In this document: positions 24,692-32,327 of the stretch, piece after piece
Numbering within the stretch: position 1 is the stretch's first letter
Layout: every line of letters starts with the position of its first letter
NCBI RefSeq assembly: GCF_000194625.1
Contig: NC_015320.1
Location: 62,001 to 126,000, forward strand
Reading direction: 5' to 3'
DNA from: Archaeoglobus veneficus SNP6
GTDB taxonomy: Archaea; Halobacteriota; Archaeoglobi; Archaeoglobales; Archaeoglobaceae
DNA: 64,000 nucleotides
Notes under the pieces: model-generated
What the model saw: the letters and a program-made list of their open reading frames with translations, nothing else
Database searches by the model: none
What the model was told of the DNA's origin: nothing
Program-made: the position numbers and the translations under genes

Positions 24692-25007
24692 AAACTGGAT
24701 CATCTGGACGTTCAATCTTGACAGGAGGAAGAGCAGGAAAGAAGGTAGAAAGATAGCTAAGAAGCTCGCAGTCTCAAATGTAAAGCTTTCAGAGCTTGTC
24801 GAAGCCTGCAAGGCCCTCAATATCCCATGCAGGGCAGAGGAAAAGAAGTATCCAAAGTGCTGGTGGGAAGAAGGCGGAAGAGTTGTTGTGCCGAAATCCG
24901 GCAGCAAGCCAGAGCTTATGAGGAAAATTGCCGCAAAAATTGCAGAGTTAAGGGAAAAGAAAGAGCAGGAAAAGAAGAGCAGAAAGGATAAAAAGAAAAA
25001 GAAGTAA
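24666..25007 (+). CDS. srp19: Signal recognition particle 19 kDa protein
   Basis: The protein binds 7S RNA and helps SRP54 assembly. The 113-residue sequence shows IIWTFNLDRRKSRKEGRKIAKK, the central EEKKYPKCWWEEGGRVVV and a Lys-rich C-terminus, as in Archaeoglobus SRP19. The ATG at 24666 makes the N-terminus about 8-10 residues longer than usual, but no better start codon follows. It overlaps hisE and touches the next gene (TAATG). Confidence 0.95.
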   Translation: MNLRGERDRNWIIWTFNLDRRKSRKEGRKIAKKLAVSNVKLSELVEACKALNIPCRAEEKKYPKCWWEEGGRVVVPKSGSKPELMRKIAAKIAELREKKEQEKKSRKDKKKKK

Positions 25008-25957
25008 TGAAGTACGCTTTTCTTCTCTCAGGCGATCTGCCGGAAATAGCTTTTGGAGAAATCAGATACCTGTTTGGCCCTGCAGAACTCGATATAAGGG
25101 TTGCTGTTGCCGAAGCTATCGATTCTCTTTTTCCACGCCTCGCCCTGAGCCATGAAGTAATCGAGCTAATAACAGTATGCGAATGGCATGAGCTCGAAGA
25201 AGTGTTCGCCAACATGTCCCTCCCTCCACAGCCCCTGTGTGTCAGGGTTAAGAAGGTGAAGCCTGTTAGTATAAAAAGCCACGAGCTGGAGCGAAAGCTT
25301 GGGGCAGTGCTATGGCGGAGAGGGGCAAAAATAAGCGTCTCTTCTCCGAGGAGCATCGTTAAGGTATACCTTGCGGAAAAAGCCTACGTCGGCCTGCTCT
25401 GCCACGTAACCGACACGAAGCAATTCGAGGAGAGACACCCAAATAGAAGGCCGTACTTCAGACCGGGCGTAATCCTTCCGAGACTTTCAAGGGCACTTGT
25501 CAACATTGCAATTGGTAGCGGTCTGCTCCTTGACCCGATGTGCGGCACGGGAGGATTTCTGATGGAAGCGGGACTCATGAACCTCGACTATATCGGCGTT
25601 GAGGCTTTCGAAGAGATTGCAAGGGGTTGCGCGCTGAACCTGAGGCACTACGGCCTTCATGCCAGTGTTTTGTGTGGAGACGCGAGAAAACTGCCCCTGA
25701 AAGACGAATCCGTTGATGGCATAACAACAGATTTCCCCTACCTCCAGTCTTCAAAGAGCTACGGGACTCTCGAAGACCTCTACCGCAACTCTCTGCCCGA
25801 ATTCAGTCGGGTGTTGAAAAAAGGCTGTCGAGCCGTGTTGGTTTCAAACCTTGACGTGGAGGACATGATCTCTGAACACTTCAAAATCCTCGATATTTTC
25901 AGGTATAGAGTTCACGGCAGTCTTACGAGGAGAATTTACGTCTGTAAAAAATGCTGA
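25007..25957 (+). CDS. tRNA guanine-N2 methyltransferase (Trm-G10/Trm11 family)
   Basis: The 316-residue protein has an N-terminal THUMP-like part (about 1-140) and a Rossmann methyltransferase core. The SAM loop is LDPMCGTGGFLMEA; the acidic residue follows in GVEAFEE and the catalytic motif is TDFPY, a variant of the usual DPPY. The family makes m2G or m2,2G at tRNA position 10. The start codon overlaps the SRP19 stop (TAATG). Confidence 0.88.
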   Translation: MKYAFLLSGDLPEIAFGEIRYLFGPAELDIRVAVAEAIDSLFPRLALSHEVIELITVCEWHELEEVFANMSLPPQPLCVRVKKVKPVSIKSHELERKLGAVLWRRGAKISVSSPRSIVKVYLAEKAYVGLLCHVTDTKQFEERHPNRRPYFRPGVILPRLSRALVNIAIGSGLLLDPMCGTGGFLMEAGLMNLDYIGVEAFEEIARGCALNLRHYGLHASVLCGDARKLPLKDESVDGITTDFPYLQSSKSYGTLEDLYRNSLPEFSRVLKKGCRAVLVSNLDVEDMISEHFKILDIFRYRVHGSLTRRIYVCKKC

Positions 25958-26027
25958 CATTTTCGACGTCCAGTTAAAATCAGCGAAAAACAAAAACCAG
26001 AAAAGCAAGGCAAACAATCTGGCGAAT

Positions 26028-26513
26028 ATGGCAAGGAGGACGAGAGTAATACTGAAGTCGAGGGATAAGAACACCCTTCGTTACTGGACTTCCGTAAAGC
26101 ATCCACTTCGCGTGGCCTTAAATTATGCTGTTGTTGCTACATGCAGGATTCTTCCATCCCTCTCCTTGAAATGCTGGCTTTTGAGAAGGATTGGAGTTAA
26201 AGTTGGAGAGAACGTCTCCTTCGGCCTTGAATCAACTGTCGATATATTTTTCCCGGAGCTTATTGAGGTGGGAGACAACAGCATTATAGGCTACAACACC
26301 GTCCTGCTCGCCCACGAGTTTCTCGTTGACGAACTGAGGGTTGGAGAAGTCAAGATCGGAAAAAACGTGACAGTTGGAGCAAACTGCACGGTTCTGCCCG
26401 GGGTTGAAATCGGTGATAATTCGATCATTGCAGCTCACTCCCTCGTAAACTCAGATATACCGCCAGGGGTTCTTGCAGGCGGGGTGCCCGCGAGGGTTAT
26501 AAGGGAGTTATAG
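26028..26513 (+). CDS. Hexapeptide-repeat acyltransferase (left-handed beta helix)
   Basis: The 161-residue protein has a basic N-terminus, a possible membrane-associated helix (LNYAVVATCRILPSLSL) and hexapeptide repeats from about residue 58 (VKVGENVSFG, IEVGDNSIIG, VKIGKNVTVG, VEIGDNSIIA), ending VLAGGVPARVI. It resembles maltose/galactoside acetyltransferases of the NodL/WbbJ type. A histidine in LLAHEF may be catalytic. The substrate is unknown, possibly a sugar. The 3' end overlaps the convergent gene by 6 bp. Confidence 0.83.
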   Translation: MARRTRVILKSRDKNTLRYWTSVKHPLRVALNYAVVATCRILPSLSLKCWLLRRIGVKVGENVSFGLESTVDIFFPELIEVGDNSIIGYNTVLLAHEFLVDELRVGEVKIGKNVTVGANCTVLPGVEIGDNSIIAAHSLVNSDIPPGVLAGGVPARVIREL

Positions 26514-26912
26514 GGAAGTGGTAGCCCTCACCTTCAGAAAAATGAGTAACGCGGAAATCAGAACAATCATAAAATTTCCTGCCAAGCTGTCGTACCTGAA
26601 GTTCGCTATTCTGAACCTCTTGACCGACGGGTATAGCAGGGGAACACCGCCTTTCGTGAACATATCGGCGAAGAGGTGGGAGAGTATGCCAATCTGAGAG
26701 GCAATAATGAAATCGGGGCGAATTGCGTACAGTAGAACGCCAATGGCAAAACTGAAGATGAGAGAATGAGTAACGCTCCTGTGCTTTAAGCCAATTACGT
26801 GGTCGAGGTCGCTGACCACTCCAAACGCTGCCGCAGCAGCAATTTTTTCAGGCTCCAATCCAGCAGCGTACGCAATAGATGCGGCGAAGAGTACGTGGAC
26901 TTTCTTTAGCAT
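26508..26912 (-). CDS. YdjM/DUF457-family membrane metal-dependent hydrolase
   Basis: The 134-residue membrane protein has a metal pattern of histidines and aspartates (VSDLDHVIGLKHRSVTHS, then LSHLFADMFTKGG) and about three hydrophobic helices. The family is annotated as membrane-bound metal-dependent hydrolase with unknown substrate. Confidence 0.83.
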   Translation of the reverse strand: MLKKVHVLFAASIAYAAGLEPEKIAAAAAFGVVSDLDHVIGLKHRSVTHSLIFSFAIGVLLYAIRPDFIIASQIGILSHLFADMFTKGGVPLLYPSVKRFRIANFRYDSLAGNFMIVLISALLIFLKVRATTSL

Positions 26913-26958
26913 GATCCAGCGTTGAAGCTTGATTTAAAAAGTATTGTCCACGCTTGGA

Positions 26959-27615
26959 TTAATTTCCTCCTTTGCTCCTCTTTCTGAAGACCCTTTTGTT
27001 GTTCTCCAGCACTTCAGCGCTTCGCTCAGCATCAAGTCCTGCTCCAACAAGCACCTTCATGGCAAATCCATCGTCGATGAAATCGTCTGGCGAATGCGCG
27101 TCGGTGTTTATCACGAGCTTGCATCCCGTTTCTAAAGCAATCCTTGCAACGTGACCGTTCGCAAGACAGTGCCCCCTCCTCGCAGATATCTCAAGATATA
27201 CGCCGTTAGATGCGGCAAGTTCAGCAGTTTTTATGTCAATAAGCCCGGGATGCGCAAGGATGTCTATTTCTTCCTGGACAGCGACCTCATTGGTACCCTT
27301 TTCAACCGGCTCGGCGATCGTTTCGCCGTGCACAACAACTATTTCCGCCCCTTCACGCCACGCAAGCTCAACTGCTTTGCCTATTAGCTTGGGGGGCACG
27401 TGAGTTATCTCGACACCGAATAGAAGCTCAACACCGTAGTCGTCTCTCAGATCTTGCAATTTACGCAGGCAGTCCATTATAAGGGGAATGTTCGAGAAGT
27501 CCGCGTGATCCGTTATAGCTACACCTTCGTTACCCATTGCAGCCATGCGCCTCGCAATCTCAGAGGGTATTAGCTCGCCGTCGCTGAGCGTGGAGTGAAC
27601 ATGCAAGTCGAACAT
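26959..27615 (-). CDS. PHP-domain phosphoesterase (histidinol-phosphatase-like)
   Basis: The 218-residue protein begins FDLHVHSTLSDGE, the first PHP metal motif, directly after the ATG. Later motifs are AITDHADFSN, FGVEITHVP, VVHGET, ILAHPG and INTDAHSPDD, a full set for a trinuclear metal site. Relatives include histidinol phosphatase and other phosphoesterases; the exact substrate is open. It is divergent from the DUF211 gene over 38 bp. Confidence 0.88.
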   Translation of the reverse strand: MFDLHVHSTLSDGELIPSEIARRMAAMGNEGVAITDHADFSNIPLIMDCLRKLQDLRDDYGVELLFGVEITHVPPKLIGKAVELAWREGAEIVVVHGETIAEPVEKGTNEVAVQEEIDILAHPGLIDIKTAELAASNGVYLEISARRGHCLANGHVARIALETGCKLVINTDAHSPDDFIDDGFAMKVLVGAGLDAERSAEVLENNKRVFRKRSKGGN

Positions 27616-27653
27616 ACGACAAAGTTAAATAGGCAGGTGAAAAATCTTTCTAC

Positions 27654-27941
27654 GTGGCCGGACTCAGAAGACTCGTACTCGATGTGTTGAAACCTCACGA
27701 GCCCGACAATGTCTTCCTTGCACTGAAGCTGAGCGAAGTCAGGAATGTGGAGGGTGTCAATCTAAGCCTGTCGGAGATAGATCAGAACACTGAAACGCTG
27801 AAAATAACCATCGTCGGAAACGAGATGAATTTTGACGAGATAAAGCAGGTAATCGAGGATTTGGGAGCCGTCATTCACAGCGTTGACGAGATCGTTGCTG
27901 GTAAGACGCTTGTTGAATCCGTAAAGACCGAACAGGATTAA
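27654..27941 (+). CDS. DUF211 family protein
   Basis: The 95-residue protein starts at a GTG (27654) and matches the archaeal DUF211 family: RRLVLDVLKPHEP opening and repeated ferredoxin-like strands (GVNLSLSEIDQNTETLKITIVG, AVIHSVDEIVAG). The family forms small calcium-binding oligomers in structures; the role is unknown. Confidence 0.87.
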   Translation: MAGLRRLVLDVLKPHEPDNVFLALKLSEVRNVEGVNLSLSEIDQNTETLKITIVGNEMNFDEIKQVIEDLGAVIHSVDEIVAGKTLVESVKTEQD

Positions 27942-28020
27942 TGCAGTGGTAGAGCTTGGATTATTGAGAGAATTTTTTCTTAGTCTTTCGATGCGAGAAG
28001 AGATTCCAAAACAGATTTAA

Positions 28021-28428
28021 AAAATTATGGGCTTTCTCTGTCACAACATAGAGGAAGTTCAAAAATTGTCAACTTTACAATCCTAAAACCATCAAATATA
28101 CTGGTTACGTGTTTAGCCACTGTGGTCTTGTCCAAAAAACGTCTGATTTCGAGTCGGTCGGACTCTGGTTTAAAAAAGATAATAAAATGCTGTACATACA
28201 GGAGTCTCACGTGACCAGCGAGAAAATACCGCCATCACCACTTATTATACCATCATCAGAAGATACAGAGACGACAAATGTGAAGATCGATGGTGTAGAT
28301 GGTGTATTACAGGAATCCGGAGGCAGAACATCGCTTGGATTTAGGTTCAATAATGTGACAGTTATAATGTGCGGAGGTATATAAGTGGAGAAGAGATGAT
28401 AAGGGTGGCTGAGTCAATGATCAAATAG
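28021..28428 (+). pseudogene. Decayed gene of a DUF4367-like domain protein (at least two frameshifts)
   Basis: Three reading frames each carry part of one domain. Frame 1 has KIVNFTILKPSNIL (about 28065-28105). Frame 2 continues GYVFSHCGLV to VTVIMCGGI (about 28103-28381). Frame 3 continues SGEEMIRVAESMIK and stops at 28426-28428. The second shift falls in a TATATA run at 28378-28382. The joined product resembles a DUF4367-type extracytoplasmic domain. No start codon or signal peptide is left. Sequencing error is possible but would have to occur twice. Confidence 0.7.
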
Positions 28429-28526
28429 GTTGCCAAAGCAAGGTAGCTTATCTACGACGGGTTGAGATTGAGTTGAGAATTAGTTGGAACAAAAATATAT
28501 TAAAAATTTAGCAAAAAAAACAGAAA

Positions 28527-29549
28527 TCAAAGCTGAAACTTGCCGATGTCGAGGGTTTCATTCGTTATTTTCATGCTCTCCTCTTTGTCTGCTAACTCAA
28601 ACATGGCCCTGATTGCGTCGATGTTCTCTGGCACAACTATCGCTTCCTGGTGAACTGCCTGCGTTAGGTAAAGTTCGTTGTCAACTATGGCTATGCTGTC
28701 CTCCCAGACTACATTTTCGAAGAGATCATAGCGCAGCCTGAGCTCTCTTGCATACTCTATAACCTTTGCCGTTGACGTAAATCCATCTTCACTCGATACG
28801 AGCATTATTCTCGGTTCCTGCTTCAGCACCTCGACGACGTCCTCGGGCTTCGCATCCTTCTCCAGCTCAATGTTCAGGGCGTGCACGTGCATGATTGTCG
28901 TTGGGACTTTGAACGCAACCGTAGTAATATCGACGTCGAGAACGGTCTGAACGTCCGGACCGTGGTGGGATGGAAGCGCTATGGGGTTGGGCATTATGCC
29001 GTTGACGAGCCCTTTTTTGTCTTCCTTCGGGTCTACGACCCTCCTTATCATGGTCGCCCTTACCTTCTTTATTCCGAAGTTCTGTTTTATCATGTAGAGC
29101 AATCTCGTCAGACCCGTAGTGTTGCAGCTAACCACTCTGACGTATCTCTTTCCAACAGCCTTCTCGTAGTTTGCAAGAGCATTAAAGGAGACCTCTGCAA
29201 CGTCTTTCTTCTCTCCTCCCTGGAATATTGCCTTTATTCCGGCCTTCTCGTAGTACTTTTCTTTGTTCTCCGCTCCGACCTTTCCCGGGCTGCAGTCAAT
29301 AACAACGTCGGCGTTCTGGATCAGATCCTCAATCGTTCCTTCAACCGGAACGCCAGCCTTTTCAAAAACTTCAACCCTCTCCGGAATAGCAGCGTAAAGC
29401 TTGTAACCTCTTCTTACGGCAAGTTTTGCTTCAAAATCGGGTTTAGTTTTCGTTACACCAACAATCTCCATATCCTTCTGACAGCTAACTGCATCTGCAA
29501 CGCGCTTGCCTATCGTGCCGTATCCATTTATTGCCACCTTTACACTCAT
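28527..29549 (-). CDS. gap: Type II (archaeal) glyceraldehyde-3-phosphate dehydrogenase, phosphorylating
   Basis: The 340-residue enzyme acts in glycolysis/gluconeogenesis with NAD(P). It shows the nucleotide loop INGYGTIGKRVA, the catalytic cysteine in VVSCNTTGL, RRVVDPKEDKKG, the HHGPDV segment and a C-terminal VPENIDAIRAMFEL typical of the archaeal enzyme. The start codon overlaps the stop of the CooT-like gene (ATGA). Confidence 0.96.
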   Translation of the reverse strand: MSVKVAINGYGTIGKRVADAVSCQKDMEIVGVTKTKPDFEAKLAVRRGYKLYAAIPERVEVFEKAGVPVEGTIEDLIQNADVVIDCSPGKVGAENKEKYYEKAGIKAIFQGGEKKDVAEVSFNALANYEKAVGKRYVRVVSCNTTGLTRLLYMIKQNFGIKKVRATMIRRVVDPKEDKKGLVNGIMPNPIALPSHHGPDVQTVLDVDITTVAFKVPTTIMHVHALNIELEKDAKPEDVVEVLKQEPRIMLVSSEDGFTSTAKVIEYARELRLRYDLFENVVWEDSIAIVDNELYLTQAVHQEAIVVPENIDAIRAMFELADKEESMKITNETLDIGKFQL

Positions 29550-29728
29550 TCAACCACCACCCTATGACTTCTCATATCCATAAGGACAATTCTACCCGAA
29601 ATCTCCTTAAATTCGCCAAAAATCCCGAAAAGTCTTATTTTATCTCCATCGACTTCAATTCTGACCACGTCTTCCATCAAAAGCTCTTCTTCACCATTTT
29701 TTCGCTTTACAACCTTCGATTCGCACAC
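29546..29728 (-). CDS. CooT-family small nickel-binding protein
   Basis: The 60-residue protein starts at a GTG at 29726-29728, followed by CESKVV, as CooT proteins start Met-Cys. Then come GEEELLMEDVVRIEVDGDKIRL and FGEFKEISGRI, the family's conserved strands. The open frame extends 38 codons upstream, but that part is unlike the family. Known: CooT binds nickel through Cys2 and is linked to CO dehydrogenase maturation. It is coupled to gap (ATGA). Confidence 0.8.
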   Translation of the reverse strand: MCESKVVKRKNGEEELLMEDVVRIEVDGDKIRLFGIFGEFKEISGRIVLMDMRSHRVVVE

Positions 29729-29834
29729 GTAATATATGTCAGCATCATACGTTAAAAAATGTTTGGTATTGTCCGCAATGTTCAGCAGAAGAAGCGATCC
29801 AGAAATGATGCAGGCAGAGATGAAAAAACACCGT

Positions 29835-31157
29835 TCAGACACGTAGAAGGCGCGATATGAAGAATCCGCAGCAGTCGTGCAGGTGAGGCCACGTCCTCAA
29901 TACCTTCTCCCACTCCGGGAATCTCTTGCCTTCGAACTCCGAAATGCCTGACGAGAATCCGTCGATTTTAACATCGTCAACTTTGAAGGGCGATGCCATA
30001 ACGTTCTCCTCGTTCTCATCGAAGGTTATCGAGCACGTCGAGTATACAACAACCCCTCCCTCACCGACGTTTCTGTACGCGTTTTCGAGCATTCTGCGCT
30101 GTAATTTTACCGTCGCTCTATATTTGTACTCGTCGTACCTCCACTTGACACACGGATAGTTCCTGAACGCTCCGGTAGTCGAGCACGGAGGGTCGAGAAG
30201 AACCCTGTCAGCTTTCCACCTGAACTTTACACCATCTGCAACCCTGCACTCCACTATTTCCACTCCGAGTTTTTTCATTTTGGCTTTCATCCTCCTTACT
30301 CTCTCCTCCGAATTGTCCACGGCCATTATTTTTCCTCTGTTCTCCATTAGCATGGCAATGTGGCTCGTTTTTAGTCCCGGAGCTGCTGCGAGGTCAAGTA
30401 CTCTCTCTCCCGGCTCAGGTTTCATTGCGTGGGCGACGAGGGTTGAGGCGAGGTCCTGAACAACGTATTTTCCATCTGCATGCCATTCGAGGGTTGAGGG
30501 GTGCCTATCCCACGCAACAACTTTGAAAACCTCCGGCAAGCACGTCTCCTCGATAACGCAGTACCTTTCGAGGTATTTTCTGACGGACTCAATGCTCGCC
30601 TTCAGCTCGTTGACCCTGACGTAGGTTGTGTTCTGCATGTTCGCAATCATCAGTTCTATAGCTTGCTCCCGTCCAAGGAGCTTTATCGCATACTCCACGT
30701 ACCACTCTGGATGGAAGTATCTGTACGCGAGACGCTGGACTTCTGGTAATCTTGATGTCTCCGAGTTCAGATCGATTTTTTCTGCTCTCCTCATCACCGC
30801 GTTGACGAGAGCAGCAGCTCGCCCGCCTATTCTTCGCTTTGCTATTCTTACCGCCGAATCCGTTGCGAGGGCAGGATGTACACCCTTGTAAAACATCTCG
30901 TAAACGGCAACCCTGAGAAGGTTTCTCAAAAAAGGTTTGAGCTCGTAAACAGTTTTACCGTCGAGACTGCGGTCAATCAGAAAGTCTATCGTGTTCCTCC
31001 TCTTCAGCGTTTCCATTACATAGGCGTGTATGCTACCCCTGACCTTATAATCGAAGTCTTTTCCAGCAAGGCCTGCCTTCAAAGCCTCTTTTGCGGAAAT
31101 TATCTCCTCATCTATTCTCTCCAGAATTTCCACTGCTATTTCTTGCGTTGGTATCAT
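29835..31157 (-). CDS. RsmB/NOL1-NOP2-Sun type RNA m5C methyltransferase with NusB domain
   Basis: The 440-residue protein combines a NusB-like RNA-binding domain (about 1-135), a linker and a SAM methyltransferase. Motifs are LDLAAAPGLKTSHIA (SAM), LLDPPCSTTG (motif IV catalytic Cys) and VYSTCSITFDENE (motif VI Cys). The start at 31155-31157 (MIPTQEIA) is chosen over one 12 codons earlier that overlaps DUF424. The target is probably rRNA or tRNA cytosine. Confidence 0.9.
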   Translation of the reverse strand: MIPTQEIAVEILERIDEEIISAKEALKAGLAGKDFDYKVRGSIHAYVMETLKRRNTIDFLIDRSLDGKTVYELKPFLRNLLRVAVYEMFYKGVHPALATDSAVRIAKRRIGGRAAALVNAVMRRAEKIDLNSETSRLPEVQRLAYRYFHPEWYVEYAIKLLGREQAIELMIANMQNTTYVRVNELKASIESVRKYLERYCVIEETCLPEVFKVVAWDRHPSTLEWHADGKYVVQDLASTLVAHAMKPEPGERVLDLAAAPGLKTSHIAMLMENRGKIMAVDNSEERVRRMKAKMKKLGVEIVECRVADGVKFRWKADRVLLDPPCSTTGAFRNYPCVKWRYDEYKYRATVKLQRRMLENAYRNVGEGGVVVYSTCSITFDENEENVMASPFKVDDVKIDGFSSGISEFEGKRFPEWEKVLRTWPHLHDCCGFFISRLLRV

Positions 31158-31162
31158 GGCTG

Positions 31163-31459
31163 CTAAATGATGACCATCTGGGCATGCAGACACTCCCCGA
31201 TTCTTAGGATGTTCTCCTCGTCTATTACCCCGATTTCTATCGCGAACCTTACAGCCTTCTCTCCCGTTATGTTCGCTATGGTTGCCTGTTTTAGTGCACG
31301 CTTTACTTCTTCCTCCCCTACTTCTCTCGTACCGTAGAACTCCTCCTTAACCTCAATTTTTAGATCTCCCTCTCTGAAGGTCATGCCAACTATGTCAGAA
31401 TCGCACACAGCAACCAGCACTTCTCCGCGAACCCTGTAAACCTTCATCCTGAAGCTCAT
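31163..31459 (-). CDS. DUF424 family protein
   Basis: The 98-residue protein (or 94 from an ATG four codons later, MKVYRVRGEVL) matches archaeal DUF424: VCDSDIVGMTFREGDLKIEV, EFYGTREV and an ITGEKAVRFAIEIGVID segment. The function is unknown. It lies 6 bp after aIF2 beta in one operon, suggesting a translation link. Confidence 0.87.
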   Translation of the reverse strand: MSFRMKVYRVRGEVLVAVCDSDIVGMTFREGDLKIEVKEEFYGTREVGEEEVKRALKQATIANITGEKAVRFAIEIGVIDEENILRIGECLHAQMVII

Positions 31460-31465
31460 ATCTTT

Positions 31466-31870
31466 TTATGATCTTACCGGGTGCTTTGCTCCGCATGCTG
31501 TGCAGCGGAGGAACAGGACACGCTCCTCCTTCACGAACACAGTATCTGGAGCTCCGCATTCCTTGCAGAGGACATAGTCCTTTACGTAAGAGTCTATCTC
31601 CTTCTGAATTTCGTCCTCGCTGAACTTACCCTGAAGGATTACCCTCCCTGCTTCAAGGATGCCTGCCGTACCAAGAGACTTTATTATGTACTTGTACAGG
31701 TGCTCCTCGCTCCTGTTCACGATTTTAGCTATCTGGGAGAAATTCTTGATTATCGTTCTGCTACCCTCACGCTGAACTACTGCCTTCGGAATTTCAAACC
31801 TCTCGCGCTTCACAACTTCCTCTGGGAGTTCTGCAAAGGCCTTTTCCAGCAGGTCTTCATAGCTCCTCAT
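31466..31870 (-). CDS. eif2b: Translation initiation factor aIF2 subunit beta
   Basis: The 134-residue protein starts MRSYEDLLEKAF at 31868-31870, the family start. The alpha-beta core (FEIPKAVVQREGSRTIIKNF) is followed by a C-terminal zinc ribbon CKECG...CTACG. With gamma (10298-11527) and an alpha subunit outside the window it forms the initiator-tRNA carrier. Confidence 0.95.
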   Translation of the reverse strand: MRSYEDLLEKAFAELPEEVVKRERFEIPKAVVQREGSRTIIKNFSQIAKIVNRSEEHLYKYIIKSLGTAGILEAGRVILQGKFSEDEIQKEIDSYVKDYVLCKECGAPDTVFVKEERVLFLRCTACGAKHPVRS

Positions 31871-31924
31871 ACCATCGCCTCCTGAAAGAGCCTTCTCCGG
31901 CAACGTAAATAAGCCTTTCCTCTA

Positions 31925-32311
31925 CTACCTGCAATCTTCCGGCCTGAGAATAGGAGCATGGAAAGTCGGAAGCTTTGCGGAATAGAAAAGGTGGCTTCTG
32001 CACAAGCAGTCGGAGCAACCGAAGCGAGGGATGCACTCAAAGCGCTCTGCGAGCATGGCAGCAACATCACACTCCTCGCGATGGAACAGGTAAGCGTGGA
32101 GAGGCTCAGCAACAACGCTAAGGTAGTCGATGTGCCATTTCAGCTTCTTCTCTCTTCTAAAGTGCCTGCATATCCTCGAAACTCCCACTTTCGCGCTTCC
32201 CACGTACAGATAATATCCGGGCTTAAAAACAATTTTTCCGAGGGCTCCAACCTCAACAATTGACTCTCTATCAAGTTTAAGGACGAGGATGTAGCTCCTC
32301 CCCTTTACCAT
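31925..32311 (-). CDS. DUF123 (GIY-YIG-like, Uri) protein
   Basis: The 128-residue protein starts MVKGRSYILVLKL at 32309-32311. The pattern GYYLYVGSAKVGVSRICRHFRREKKLKWHIDYL is that of DUF123, a circularly related GIY-YIG-like nuclease family. A CSDCLC cluster and a conserved H follow. The activity is not established. It lies between aIF2 beta and the pilus genes. Confidence 0.83.
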   Translation of the reverse strand: MVKGRSYILVLKLDRESIVEVGALGKIVFKPGYYLYVGSAKVGVSRICRHFRREKKLKWHIDYLSVVAEPLHAYLFHREECDVAAMLAERFECIPRFGCSDCLCRSHLFYSAKLPTFHAPILRPEDCR

Positions 32312-32327
32312 GCCAAATCCGCCCTGA

